This document shows, piece after piece, positions 44,150 through 57,364 of a stretch of 64,000 nucleotides of DNA. Within the stretch, counting starts at the first letter, position 1. Every line of letters begins with the position of its first letter. The DNA comes from Erythrophleum ivorense. Taxonomy: Eukaryota; Streptophyta; Magnoliopsida; Fabales; Fabaceae. A program made the position numbers and the translations under genes. The notes under the pieces are model-generated. The model made no database searches, was not told the DNA's origin, and saw only the letters and a list, made by a program, of their open reading frames with translations. Where the stretch lies: assembly GCA_026724425.1 (NCBI GenBank), contig JAIUCV010000230.1:744001-808000 (forward strand), read 5' to 3'.

Positions 44150-47100
44150 GATAATGTTATAAAATTCTTTCAAACCCCAATAGGAGCTCAAATTATTGAC
44201 GCCTTTGCCCTTGTTATAAACCCTTACAATCTTTACTATAAAAGACATTAACCATGGAACATCAAATAATTTACATCCACCAATAGATCTCTAGGCATCA
44301 AAGAATGAAAATTTTCTTTCAAACTTGAACAGTGTGCTATCTTGGCAACTTAAAAGAGTAATACTTCACCTTGAGCATTCTTGAAGGACTTATTAGATAA
44401 TAGATCTTAGAAGGATACCTTTATTTCCATGTAAGAGCCATTAGACTAGCTTTAAGACTTCATGGACAATGAGGACTCCTAGTCATGGCTAGACTTACTC
44501 TTTTAGAAACCACTTACACTAGTTATGAACATGTTATCTTTAAGAAAACTTTGACTACACTTAATGCAAGAAGAGTACTCCTCACCTTCTACCCTAGCTA
44601 CAATGTCAGGTTGACAAACCAGACTCTTCCCACCAAGATTGGAGTCCAAGTCTAGCTTGTAGGTGCTTAACAAATTTCAATAGCTCAAGTTAAATGAAGA
44701 TATCAACTTTAAAAAAGCTATTTATCAAGGCATAGCTCCATCAAACCTTAGACTAGCTAAAGAAGAATGCTCTTAATTACTTCAACAAGAACTTATTGAG
44801 CCAATTAAATCAAATTAGACATGTCAAGCCTTTTGTATGGAGAAATAATCAGAAAAGCTTTGAGGAAGAAAGAGATTAGTCATCAATTACAAGTTGTTGA
44901 ATTGATTCCTCAAAGATGACAAATTCCCATTTTCAAGAATAGACATGCTATTTACTTATTTGAAAGAAGCCCAAGTTTTCTCAAAGTTTGACCTCAAAGC
45001 ATAATTCCAGCAACTAGAAATTGACCATGTAGACAAATACAAAACAACACTCTGCATTCTGAATGCCTAGTACTAATGAAAGGTTTGGCCTTAAAGAAGC
45101 TACCTCACTATTTTAAAAGGTAATTATCAAAATTTTTAAGCCCATTCTACATAGCACATTATTCTACATTGACAATATTCTTCTAATCTCAAAAGCCATA
45201 AAGGCTCATAAAATCCTTATAGCCTAAGCCTTGGGATTATGCTTTTAAAGAAAAGGTTTCAATTAAGCCAAGAAGAAATTGAGTTCTTAGGAATGAAATT
45301 CCCTAAAGGAAAGTACCAGCCCAACGCAGTTTATGCATTGTAAAAGATTTGTTCGTCTTTTTAAACGAAAATCTCACTACTAAGAAAATTCAATAATTTT
45401 TTGGATACAATTAACTATGTCAAAGACTTTTTTCTTCATGCCTCCACACATGCAAGCTAACTATTCGAAATGTTGAAAAAAACTCACCCCCTTGGGGCCT
45501 TGATCGAACCAAAGCAATCTTAACACTTAAAGAGATAGCTAAAAATCCACCTTCTATAAAGATTCCTAACTAAGAAAAGAGAATCTTATAAACAAATACC
45601 AATGACCATTATTGGGGAGCTATCCTTATTGAACAAAAGAAGGATCAGACTAGACATAATTGTAGGCATGTTAGTAGGCATTTCAAAAAATCAAAGTAAC
45701 ATTCTCCACTATCTACTAAGAGATTCTTGTCATAAAATTTAGGATCTAGTAGTTTGATTTCCATTTTTAAGGCCATGAATTCCTAATACTAATGGACAAC
45801 TAATCTTTTCCAAAAGTACTCGAATTCAAGTATAAGACATTTTCAAACTCACAATTGCTTTGTTTAAAAGATTGGTTCTCTAATTACTAGTACTTACTTT
45901 AACATATAAAAGGAGACTAAAACCTGATCCCAGACCTTCTCACGAGACCTAGATCCATTAACCTTATCACATCCATAAAAACACTATCTATTATAATCAT
46001 GGCAACCAATGTTAACCCTTTTAAACCTTTCCCACTAACTACTACCCCCCAAGAAAACTTTCCCATTAGAAATGGCCTATTCACTTGCTTGAAATGCAAC
46101 CCTAAACCTTATGTCTCTACCATCCACCATGTTATTGATATATGCATTTAGGAATATCTCTCTACAATTATAAAAAGACAACCTTTTCTAAAGAAATAAT
46201 ACCAAAACAAATAAACCACCTTTGACTTTCCTAATCTTTTTTAGAATTAACCTAGACCAATTATTTCTTCACCTCTATATGTGGTTTCTTTGGGAACTCT
46301 TGACCCTTCACTATCATCCTATTGAATTCTTAATCTTTCATATGCATGAACACTTTTAGAACCCAAACAACCATGACTCCCTTCTCTAGACATTTCCAAA
46401 ATAGTATTTCCCCTTAGACATTTAAAGACAAATGCTTAAGAAAATTATTGCAAATAATAACCTCTAGAATATTACCCTTGAAAATGCTCTAAAAATCTCC
46501 ACAATCTTCATCTTGAAAGATACCACTACTACCATTAATATTTTCAAAACCTTTCTACCAAAAATTAATCTTCTTTTAGGCAACTCTTTCTAGATTTTCC
46601 CTAATATAAAAAACAAATCTTAAGAGACTTAAACACCCATCTCTATCAAGTTAATGGCTACACCAAGACTTAAACACCTATCTTTATCAAGATGGTGACT
46701 TTATTATAAGTGAACCAATAGACTACCTACTTGATAATATTCCATTCATACAAATTTTTAAGTGGAGACCAGCAAGACAAACTATTCACCTCATAGCCTA
46801 ACTATAATGACTAGATCTAGTAAGACTCCCAAAACCTATTCAACCTTGACTTAATAAACATTTACCCTAATATTCTTAAAACTATGCAAACGACACCAAT
46901 AAATCCAATGAAGGTATAACTTACAAGCCCAAACATAAAGAATTAACTTGCATAACGGCCTAGGACCATACAAACCTAAGCAATAAAGCCCTAATAAACT
47001 ACTTTGACTTTTGTCCAGAGAGCTATGAGTCCAAGCTAAGTTAAAACTCATGGTGGTAGGGCAAAGGTCCAAAATGTCTTGAGTTAGAAGTGGATTCAAA

Positions 47101-47560
47101 AGATTCAAACTACTAAACCTACCACTTCTTTCCTAATCAAAGTTCGTAGTGAAGTATTTACCCCCAAATAGCACTATTAAGAATCCATGCAGCTATACTA
47201 ATGAAGATTGAGGCAATTAAGTTGTCATGTCAATAGTATTAATGCAACTTTGTTAGCACCTATATGAAGTAGTTTTAATATCCTAAGGAATTGTGTAGCA
47301 TTGATGTCTTAAAATGTTTGTAGTATTAGTGCCTTATGAATGTGTGTAAGAAGGCTTTAATGCCATAGAAGTGTGCAGCTTTAATGCCACAAAAATGTGT
47401 GCCTAGCTTAGGAAAGTGAGTGACTTTAATGCCATAGAAATTAACGTGTGTCTATATGTGTAATAGTTTTAGGGATGAGTGTAATTTCACTTATATAAAG
47501 GTGGCCTTACTTTAGTTGTGAACCCAACTTTGAAAAGTTTCAAATAATCAAGTTGCACTT
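44150..47560 (+). mobile_element. Endogenous pararetrovirus relic (Caulimoviridae-like), heavily broken
   Basis: Reading the + strand across frames between about 44,760 and 45,900 reveals reverse transcriptase and RNase H of the kind found in plant pararetroviruses. A V-I-N-Y-K-L-L-N block is near 44,885-44,910 and F-S-K-F-D-L-K near 44,980. An F-L-G-M block lies near 45,285, and an RNase H-like T-N-x-x-H-Y-W-G-A block is near 45,597-45,625. No continuous frame survives: stops and frameshifts occur every few dozen codons, and the catalytic Y-x-D-D box region is not preserved. The stretch 44,150-44,760 may be upstream polyprotein and 45,900-47,100 downstream coding sequence; both are too eroded to name. 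No LTRs were seen. A decayed Ty3/gypsy element is the main alternative. Confidence 0.6.
47210..47560 (+). promoter_or_regulatory. Repeat-rich non-coding block with TATA box, possible pararetroviral intergenic promoter
   Basis: Imperfect repeats of a TTTAATGCCATAGAA-like phrase occur at about 47,352-47,445 (three clear copies), with looser ones upstream. CTTATATAAAGG follows near 47,490, then CAATTGCACTT-type repeats near 47,550. The position just after the viral relic fits a pararetroviral intergenic region, but it could also be unrelated. Confidence 0.4.
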
Positions 47561-47580
47561 CAATTGCACTTTTCTACCTT

Positions 47581-47581
<1 letters not shown>

Positions 47582-47645
<64 letters not shown>
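47582..47645. repeat. (CT)n microsatellite
   Basis: An uninterrupted CT run of about 64 bases between the viral relic and unit E. Confidence 0.95.
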
Positions 47646-47646
<1 letters not shown>

Positions 47647-47766
47647 AACTTGTCCCTTCTTGAAAACCAAGGTCCTTTAGCATGAATCATTATTATCTCT
47701 CTAAGACTTGAGTATGCTCTGTACTTACCTCACATGAGAAATTTATGTATAAAAAAACTAGTGCAA

Positions 47767-49480
47767 AGTAAATGTGTTAAATTTAAGAAATACATGGGAA
47801 AATAGCAAAACCTTGTCTAAAGGCATAAACTAGAGCAAGGAGAGAAAAGTTAAAGAGATAAGTCAAGAATCAACCAATGCTCGTAAAAATGTTATATGTT
47901 TCAACCAGAGCTAACATTGTTGAGGTACTAGTTGGTGTCGGTATTTCTTTTTTTCTTAATTTTAAAATATGTATCTATCACATTCTAGGCAAATTAACTA
48001 GATGAACTAATTTACAAGGAGTTGTGTATTAGTGATATGCAAAATACTTTTTTTTCTTGAGTTAATTTAGTTTCAATTAAGATATGAACTCAAATCGTTA
48101 AGATTTAGAAAGAATTCTAGTACCACTAAGCTAAAGCTTAGTGAAACATGAGAACTTTCTAAGATGTCAACTATCTTAATACTACTTTTTAATTGAATCT
48201 GATGCATTAGTGTTAATATGATCACACAAATAAAGTTGAATATAAGAAATTTTGGTTTGTGTAATGCTTCTAAGATTTATGGTTAGAGATGTATTATCTC
48301 ATTTAAAATGTTTCTTTTAGTTTGTCTCCCTCCTTAAGAAATGCACTAAATTAATTCTAGATGAATTTGCTAAAATAAAAAATTTAAATAGATCTAATAT
48401 ATAAAAAATAAGTTAACTAAACTAATCATGCATAAACATATAAGTATGTTAAACAAACATTTTAATAAAATCCAAGTTTAATATACTTACACATTTATTC
48501 ATAATTATCTTAAAATACATATCTTTAGTAAAATGAATTTATCAAAGAATCTCTCTTTTACAAATAGCTTTACCACTTCTTGTTCTTGTTTATCCCTTAA
48601 GCAAAACTCCTTGATCTTGAAAAGGAAATCAGATTATTAGATGAGAAGCCATATTTTCCATTTTATTTTGCATCATATAAGTATTATTTCTTCCCCACTA
48701 TGTGCCTTTCTTTGTCCAGTGTAGTATGACTAAGGAAGAAAAGTAACTTGGGGAGGTAAGAAAACATTGCTCTAAGCTATTTAGAACTATATCCAAAATA
48801 GTCGATGCTAGAGAATTTGTACAAACTAATGAACCTAAACCCTTAAATATCATTTTGATAATAGTGGGATTATGCATTTAAAATTTTTATGCTTCTTATT
48901 TGAAAGTTAAGGACAACATATTTCCGATTGTTTTGAAGGAAATCAGATAACTATTGTTTGCAACATTTACAACTCTTGACTAAAGTAAATGCAATAAACA
49001 ATATGCAACTTTTGACTAAAATAAATACTAAGGAATATATTTATAAATATCATAGTAAGAGTTTTCATAAAAGACATTTCTACATTCTATTCTAATGGAC
49101 ATAGTTATATAATGTGGCTTTGGCCATAAGTTTACAATGAACTTGGTCTAAAAGATTAATCAAATAATTAATTACAAGTTAACTTTTGAGGGGGGCTTAA
49201 ACTAGACACTTTGCAATGCTAGAATTGTATTAAAATAATGCTTTTATAATGACATATGGGCTTATGGAATTTGCCTAATCAATGAAAAGAACATGGCCTT
49301 TGGATGTGGGCACATGGTAAGCTCTACCAAAGAGATTTCACTGATTTTCCTCTTACATTATGAGAATGATGATTATTAATTGATTTTATTGCAAGCTGGT
49401 AGAGACTATGGGTCAATAATTTCCATGTGTCTTATATGTCGAAAGCCAATAACCAATCATGTTAGGTTGTTTCCTAGAAT
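47767..49480 (+). pseudogene. Unit E: decayed 3' half of a family member
   Basis: It contains a type C coiled-coil exon (47767-47924) with an in-frame TAG, deletions (158 instead of 180 bases) and a retained GTACTA donor. The 16-codon exon (48601-48648) has lost its donor. The first RING exon (49260-49316) has lost its acceptor and its first Cys (now Tyr), and the second RING exon (about 49,396-49,480) has RDYG in place of RDCG. Intron sequence is closest to unit B (for example GTACTAGTTGGTGT after the exon). The type D exon is missing. Non-functional. Confidence 0.8.
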
Positions 49481-52319
49481 TGTCTGGTACACAAAAAGTT
49501 TAGAATAAAAATGGAAATGGAAAGAAAAAAAATGACTTTATAGATAGAAAATAGCTTTCATGCCCCTACTTTTAAAAAGTAATAAAAAGTTATAAGTACT
49601 ATTGAATAATGATTATAATAACATGATAAATATTATAAATGACTATGAAAACAAAATTTGTTTCCTTCTTCTATACCAAATGACTCGTAAGGGTACATTA
49701 GGATTTAGGAGAATGACAAAGAAGTTTAAGGAAGGTTTAACATACAAAATTCCCTTGTTCTAGATGTTAAATCAAACATTTATTTCCCTTTCCTTCTCTT
49801 TTCTTTCACTCTCCTCAAGATAAGTCTACCATCATATATTAGTGTAATGTATCATTGATGTAACAAAAGAATATCATGCTAGTGTCCAATAGAATAGAAA
49901 AGTAGCAAATGCTACTACACATAAAGAAGAAAATGATATCATACAACCTAATAGCTTGTTTTCTACTATTTTCATCGATGAAAAATAAATGATTTCATAT
50001 CATACTTTGATAAGTTAAAATAATTCAATAGATCAATTTCTCTTCCTCATTGTATCATTAAGCACATTGATTTTCTTACGAATAATTATTCACAACATTT
50101 ATTTTAATCTTTCAAATCAATTTAATGTGAGGATTGGGTGGTTTTATACCTTACATCCCAAGGGAACTCCATTATTTCTAGCACAATCAATATCATATGA
50201 TAGCTAAAGCAAAATACTTGGGCACTATGGGACGGTGACTAAATTGGCGATGATAGTGGGGTCAACAATAGGGCATTATTAGTTAGGTCATAAGTAGGAA
50301 TTATGATTAATTACTTAGTGCCTCAATATTAATTTTTGGTCAAAATGGAAAATAAAAGGACTAGAGAATTAAAAGAGCTCTTAAAGTGGTTTATTTAATG
50401 ACAAAATTTTCAAATATAATTTTCTTTCTAACTTTAGACTAGATGCTTGAGTGAAGGCTCTCATGTCAAGATATGACAGTAGAAAACAATAATGATTCAA
50501 TTGGCATAGTGCTAAAAGTATTGTATTTATATGTTATACTTTTTCTAAAACTTGGTGGCATTCATATTATCGTTGATTTCTTAAAAAATGTCTCAGAAAG
50601 TTTGAAACTTAGTGGCAAATGCCACCTAGTTTGGAATTTTTTGCTTTAAACTTGGTGGCATAGGTGATAGTGTGACTAAGTTTAAAGATTTTTCCTTGTT
50701 TTTTGTTTGTAAGATTATCTTATTAAAATTAAAATTTAATATCAATTAAAATAAATAGGATGACATGTAGTAACAAGCAAAAATAATTATATTATTTAAA
50801 CAAAAAATGTATAACATAAATAATAAGTTTATCAAAGTATCTTACATGTTCACATCAAACAACGTGCAAAATATGCAAATTTATCAAATTATAAGTTCTT
50901 TGTTTTTAATATTTTTTTTATCAAATGATTTGACGATATGTTAAATTTTACAGTGTTTATTTTATATTGGTCAAATATATTTTAATACTTATTATATTAT
51001 ATAAATAATAGATATAGAGGTATATTAGTTAAAATATGTGTGAATGTAATTTATTTTTATTGCAAGAAAAGTGAGTATAATGCATCTTTTAGTTTTTAGA
51101 AAAAGATTGTGTAATTTTTTAAAACCAAAAAGGTCATATTATTTGCACATCTTTCAAAGAAAAATAAAGTAGTTTATCTTAAAATTTATTATTTGAATTT
51201 GTAAAACAATGGCTTTAAATTAGAATGTTGTATTGTTATTTAAATCATTTTAATTTTAAATATTCTTTTAAGACATCTTTAACCAATAAATCCAAACTAA
51301 TATTTTTAAAATTGAATCGATTATTGTACAAGTGAAGTAACTAGTTTATGATTTATTAATTTAATCATAGTTGAACTGTGGTTAAATTAGTAATAATTAA
51401 ATTAAATATTAATAAATTTTAAAATATGTTATGACTAATTATACATAAAAATAAATCATATATAGCAAAATTTTTAATTTTTAATTTATTTAAAATACAT
51501 TTGTCTAATTTTAATAAAAATCATATGAATTTTATTTTTATTTCTCATTTATTATATTAAAATTTTGAGTTATAGTAAGACAATAATGATGGTTCAATAA
51601 AAAAAATATTATCCATCATGCTAATCGCCAAGAGTTCAAAATAGTTGAAAGTGGCACCCTGTCGTCATACTAAGGAGTCAAAATTAAAATCAACTTACAC
51701 TTCCTCTAAGTTTGATATCTATAACACTCCTTTTTTGACTCTTTATTTTCAATGCTTGTGTTTTCTTTGTAACAAAAACAAAATTGTTTACAAGTATATG
51801 ACAATAAAATTTAGCATTTTATTTAATATCTTAATTAACAGTTATAGTTAAAATGTATTAAAAAATTATATATAACATATTTTTAAAAGTTGATAAGTAC
51901 CAACAAAACTAACTAGGGCCAATCATTTATATATATAAAAAGTCATGGATTGCATTGTTTATTTGCAATGTTCATAATAATGTTTATAATGTTACATCAT
52001 CAGTGCATTATTCATGTATTGTTTTATACTGTTTATATACTGTTCTGCACTGTTTTATCATTGTTTATCCATTTTTTTCTATATTTATTTTTTTATTTTT
52101 TGTTATAGGGCCCACATTTTTTTTATAATTCTTGGATTTGCAGGAGTTATTGCTAGTTAACTCAAATAACACTACAAGATCCAAAAATTAAGGCTTACTA
52201 ACTCTTAAGCCCTATTGCTGATGTTGGGAATGTCAAACTAAAAGCACGATCCCTTAAAGGGTCATGTTCAAACTGTATGAGTAGGCACCAATGCATTGTA
52301 AGGCTTAATAGTCTTCATG
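49481..52319. other. Intergenic; 3' flank of unit E, then upstream flank of unit F
   Basis: The segment 49,690-50,340 is the family 3' flank, preceded by a MITE-like insertion at about 49,485-49,690 (right end ATACCAAATGACTCG-like). From about 50,560 the sequence is repeated from about 56,050 as the left part of a 5-kb tandem repeat. The block 51,890-52,340 also matches 13,310-13,520. There is no gene. Confidence 0.55.
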
Positions 52320-55300
52320 CAGTACATCAATTAAGGTCTGACGTGTGACCTACGACTTATCGTCATCCAACCTAACAAATATGTCTTTTATATTCCACTT
52401 TAACTTTCGATTTCTCTACTGCACAGCACCCTGTGTTTGGCGTGTTGCGCAAATCCTGGCCCTCCATATAGGAAAGTCAAGATTTTTTTAAAAATTTTTT
52501 TAAATCTAATGGATGTTGGTATTGTGCAATATGGTGCAACGCAGTACCAAATCAATTTCACTTTATATTTCTTGGCTCTTGACTATATAAAGCTCATTAA
52601 CTATCTTGGTTTTCTCTTCTTCTTTTTTCATACTTTAGTCTCTATTGCTAGTGCTCTACATTGACTAAATAAAGTCAAAGTGCTTGGATGGATTCACCCT
52701 CCTTTGAATATACACTGGAGCACAAACCACAACTGGAAAACTAGTGTAGAGAAATCGTCCAAACATCAAATATATAATATATGCATATATTTTTAAAAGA
52801 AAGAGATTTGTATAGGTATCACTAAATCCAAGGATCGCCAAAGTATTTTACCATGAAAATTTTCTCTTGGGACCTAAATTTCCTTTTGTAACTGCTGAGA
52901 AGAGAATCTTCCTCAAACAACTTGATTAATTATCTAGTTTTTCTTTGTTGACGTAGTATTTTATTCCTGTACGTGTCTTCTTGGTAGCTGTAATTCTTCT
53001 TCAAAAAACATTGAAATAGAATATGGTCGAAATGAACATAGATTTATTAAAAAGTAAGATGCAATCCTGCTTTCACGTCCAAGAAGCACTAATCATTTGT
53101 ATATTCTGATTCTTCAACCAACTTGAACCCACCATATCTGAAGCTTTCTTTGTTCCTTTAGCTCCCCATAATTGAGAAAAAAAAATGAATAAAATCAATA
53201 TTATTGTTAGGCCTGCTTGATGAGATGCTCTTTCATTGGGTACCATTTGGCCTAAGTTGGCTTCTGAAATTCATTTTGGTCCATAGCAATAATTAGATTT
53301 AATTATGAGATCAAAAGTTTGATTCAATTTGATAGACCTAGTTTAAATATATATATATATATATATATAAAAACATAAAAAAGGTTTGATAAGAAACATG
53401 TTTGTTTTAAACAAATCCGAATATAAAATAAGATGGGTTCAGATTTTTAAGGCCTAATACATTTGAATATGTTATAATATAAATATGTTAAAAAATTTCA
53501 CTAAATATTATTTTTATTTACTTATTATATATAATCAAATTTATCCAAAAATCTCATAAATAAAATTTTCACTTGGATCTACATACTGTTGAATTGTGTG
53601 TTATCATTTTCAAAAAAAAAAAAATACAATGAATTGAAAACACATAAAAAAACAAATCAATCCAAAGTGCAATATTGACATTAATATTACATCTTTTTCA
53701 TGCAAAATCTACCATCCATCTAACATGTGTTTTCAAATTTTACTCAAAATTAATTTTTTTTATAATTTTAAAAAGGTATTCTTTACATTGATATAGTATT
53801 ATTTAGTGAAAAAAAAATCATCTTTTTCTATTGATTGAACTAACTTTTTTTAGGAGGCTTTTGTATAAAATTTTTTATTATTTCCTTTTGAAGCCTTTGA
53901 TACCTTTTAACCGTCACACAATTAAGAACATAAATTATTTCACGTTTGTTATAATAAATGTTATAATAGCTTTTATATAAGAGTTTGTGTGCCCCACTAA
54001 CCTTTTGGGCTAGATCTAGGCCTGATATAAAAAGGCATAGGCCCAAATCCAAGCCCAATGTTTGTACAAATTCTGTTATGAGCCCAACTAATAATTAGGT
54101 CTAACATTGCCTTTGGGTTGCTCGTGCTTATAGAGAAGAGAGTACCTTAAGGGCTCGTTTGGTATGCAGGAAAGACCACTCCTGGAATGGAAAAGGGAAT
54201 GGGAGAGCAAGAAAAGCATGTTTGGTATGCAGGGTAGTCTTTTCCTTGGGAAAGTCCAAACCCTCAAACATGGGAGAGTGCAAACCTTCATATTTGTGAT
54301 GGAAAATAGTCTATCTTGAGGGAAAGCAAATTTTTGGACCATTTTAACCTTGTGTGTTTTAATTTCTGATGGTAGAGATAATTAAAATTACTTTTTTAAA
54401 ATTAAATTTTATTATTTTATTATTATCAAAAATAAAAAATAATTATTTTTCTCTTTTTTTTTATTTTTATTGATAATTAAAAATAATTATTTTATTATAT
54501 TTTATAATTATTAATAATAAAAAATAATTAAGAATATTTTGACCTTTCAATCTCTCTTTCATCCCATTTCAAATATAAAAAAATAAAAATATTTATTTTT
54601 TTGTTTCTATCATACCAAACATACTTATGGAGTATAAAATTCCTTTCCATTCCCATTCTATTTCCCATTCTCATTCTATGAATGCTCTCTCCTGCCTACC
54701 AAACGGGGCCTAAGAGGTGAGCTAAAGCTCCGCAGCATGGGAGGAAGGCGGTGGTGGACACAGCGGATGCTCCTTCTGTGGCAAGTTATCTCCTCAACTC
54801 TACTCTCTTTTGTTCTTTTTTTCATCCTCCTTTTATTTTTTTTTCTTTTCAACTTAGATAGATTCTGACATTTATAAATCTTTTTTTAAATTTTGCTTAA
54901 ATTATACTTAATAATTTTCTTATTCCAAAAATAATACTTAACTCCTTAAACATTTTGATATGTATATTACAAAGTCTTCATATCTAGTTTATTTTTTATT
55001 AAAAAATTAATTTCTTACGTAACATGAAACTATAATTTTATTTTAAATATAATAATAAAGACAGCTAAATTAAAGTTAATTTTTAAAGTGAGATTGTAAT
55101 TACATTTTTAATATGATAGTAAATACAATTAAATAATTTTATTTTTAAAAGAAATATATATTCTATAGAAAGTTAACTTCTTTGATATAAAATAATTTGA
55201 TAAAAAGTCAAATGTAATTTTTATAATAAAAATTAATATTGTATGTAACTTAACCAAATCTCAAAAAAGGTTAGTGTTTTTTACCCCATTATTTAAGCCA

Positions 55301-55560
55301 ACTCTTGCTACATATTTTAAATTTAGCTAAAGTCACTGCAATAAAAACTGTATTTGGTGGTGGTTTTTATTTTTTATTTTTATAATTAACCGCCGCCAAA
55401 TAAACCTTTCAATTCTTTTTTTACATATCTTTATTTATAATTTTTTGATCTATTTATTTTCTGCAAACTGATTCTAATATCTATTATTACCATTCTTTCA
55501 AACAGATATCAAAGCCCAAATATTACAAACGTGCCTCATTATCGAGTTACATATATAATT
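52320..55560 (+). pseudogene. Unit F: promoter and exon 1 of the family only, disrupted
   Basis: The promoter block with TATATAA (52,584-52,590) and leader match 15,560-16,230 of unit B. The exon 1 start at about 53,205 has lost its ATG (CAATATTATTG against CAAATGTTATTG) and breaks off near 53,275. The second half resumes near 54,105 (TGCCTTTGGGTTGCTCGTG), so about 0.8 kb is inserted. The second half is interrupted again by a MITE (54,151-54,710) and ends in TGTGGCAAG, with the first MYND Cys pair still readable. Intron-1-like sequence follows. There is no exon 2. Confidence 0.75.
54148..54713. mobile_element. PIF/Harbinger-type MITE with TAA target duplication
   Basis: The element 54,151-54,710 (560 bp) begins GGGCTCGTTTGGTATGCAGG; its other end read on the opposite strand begins GGCCCCGTTTGGTAGGCAGG. 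It is flanked by TAA on both sides (54,148-54,150 and 54,711-54,713). The empty site is seen in unit G (GTACCTAAAGTGGTGAGC near 59,628) and, more distantly, in unit B exon 1. The interior is AT-rich and non-coding, with a second internal GTTTGGTATGCAGG near 54,220. Confidence 0.88.
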
Positions 55561-56009
55561 TAGTACTTATTTTCATACTGTAGGTGCAGCCATCTATGCC
55601 TAGACTACTAGTCCCTATTTATTTATCTTAAGAACCAAAAATAAAAAACTTTAATATTTAGATCAACCCCGAATTCCAACAGACTACAAACACTTGAAAG
55701 CAGTTTAGTTAAACACAAGGCTTTATAGAGTTTAAGAGGAGTGTATATATTCCACAAGCAAAAGCACTTTACTTCTTCAGTAAGTTTCACTAAAATTCAA
55801 AGCACAAACTTTTGATTCTGACTTTAAATTATTCGTAACATTCATATGTTCAATCGATTTGAAAATGAGAAGTCTAATATAGTCTGAGGCCTTTCTTTCC
55901 TTTTTGTTGGTTCTACTTCACGACACTCGAAGACTCAAAACGTAGACTTTTGAGCCAATTACTATTAAAAAAATTAATGTATCAAATCTTACAATACAAA
56001 AAATATTAC

Positions 56010-56044
<35 letters not shown>

Positions 56045-57364
56045 AGTTTAATGCCAATGCCATTGAATTGGAGAATTTTTGCTTTAAACTTGAGAGCATT
56101 GGTGACAGTGCCACTAAATTTAAGGATTTTTTTTGTTTATAAGATTATCTTATTGAAATTAAAATTTAGTATGAAATAAGTAAGATAGGATATAATGATA
56201 AGCAAAAATAATTATATCACTTAGACTAGAGATGTGTAACATAAATAAATAAACAAACAATAAATTTATCAAATTATCTTATTTATCTATATCAAAGGAC
56301 CTTTGAAATATACAAATTTATCAAATGACATGTTCTTTGTTTTTAATAATTATTTCTTTATCAAATGATTTTACAATAGGTTAAATTTTAAAAAATATCT
56401 ATTTTATATTGATCAAATATACTTTTATACTTGTTATATTATATAAGTAATAGATACAAGAGCATATTAATTGAAATATATGTAATTATAACTTTTACTC
56501 TTATTGCAAGGAGAGTAAGTATGAGACATCTTTTAGGTTTTTTTTTTTTAAGATAGTGTAATTTTTTAAAACAAAAACATTATATTATTTATTCATCTTT
56601 CAGGAAAAGTAAAAATAATTCACCTTAAAAATTATTATTTGAATTTGTAAAACAATGGCTTTAAAGTTGTATTGTAATTTAAATCATTTTGATTTTAAAT
56701 ATTCTTTTAAAACACAATTAACCTGCAAATCCAAACTAAGAAAACCCGCACGATAATCTATGGATCTGGTTGAAAACATTTCTCAACCTGGACCAATTCA
56801 ACCTACACCATCTGTAAGTTTGATACCTCTAATACTCCTTTCTCAACTCCTTATTACTGATGATGCTTGTGCTTTCTTTGTAACAAAAAAAAAATTGTTT
56901 ACAAGTATTTCACAATAAAATTTAGCATTTTAATTTAAGATCTTGATTAAGGATTATAGTAAAAATACATTTAAAGATTATATATAACATACTTTTAAAA
57001 ATTGGTAAGTACCAACTTGGCGAGCTGCCTGACTAACTCGGATGATGCTACAAGGTCCAAAAATCAAGGCTTACCCACTCCCAAGCCCTATGGGTGATAT
57101 GGGAATGCCGATGTAAAAGCTCTATCCCCTGGAAGATTATGTACGAACTGTACAAACAGGCACCAACACATTACAAAGCTTAATGATCTCCATATAATAC
57201 AATAATAAAAGTAATTTTTACATATATTAAAAAAGTCATATCATTTATATATTTAATAATTAAAATTTATTTTATACGTAAATTTTATTTATATAAATTA
57301 AATTTTAATTATTGATTATACTTAATGCATAAATATATCATACACTAAATGTATTTAAAAAAAT
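55561..57364. other. Spacer between units F and G
   Basis: 55,680-55,885 is an inverted copy of 60,560-60,780 (see separate entry). An (AT)n run lies at 56,015-56,042. From about 56,050 the 5-kb tandem repeat starts its second copy. 57,000-57,190 is the third copy of the block at 13,310-13,520. No gene. Confidence 0.6.
55680..55885 (-). repeat. Inverted copy of the 60,560-60,780 promoter segment
   Basis: Read on the minus strand, it matches the + strand upstream of the small exon at 60,800: AATCAAAAGTT..., AAGAAGTAAA..., AAACTGCTTTCAAGTG in order. It continues with GGTTGATCTAAAT, which matches the 3' part of that exon, but the part containing the ATG is deleted. Confidence 0.7.

Noticed and set aside
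46851..47108. Minus-strand open frame of 85 codons
   Set aside because: It lies opposite the direction of the pararetroviral relic and shows no motif.
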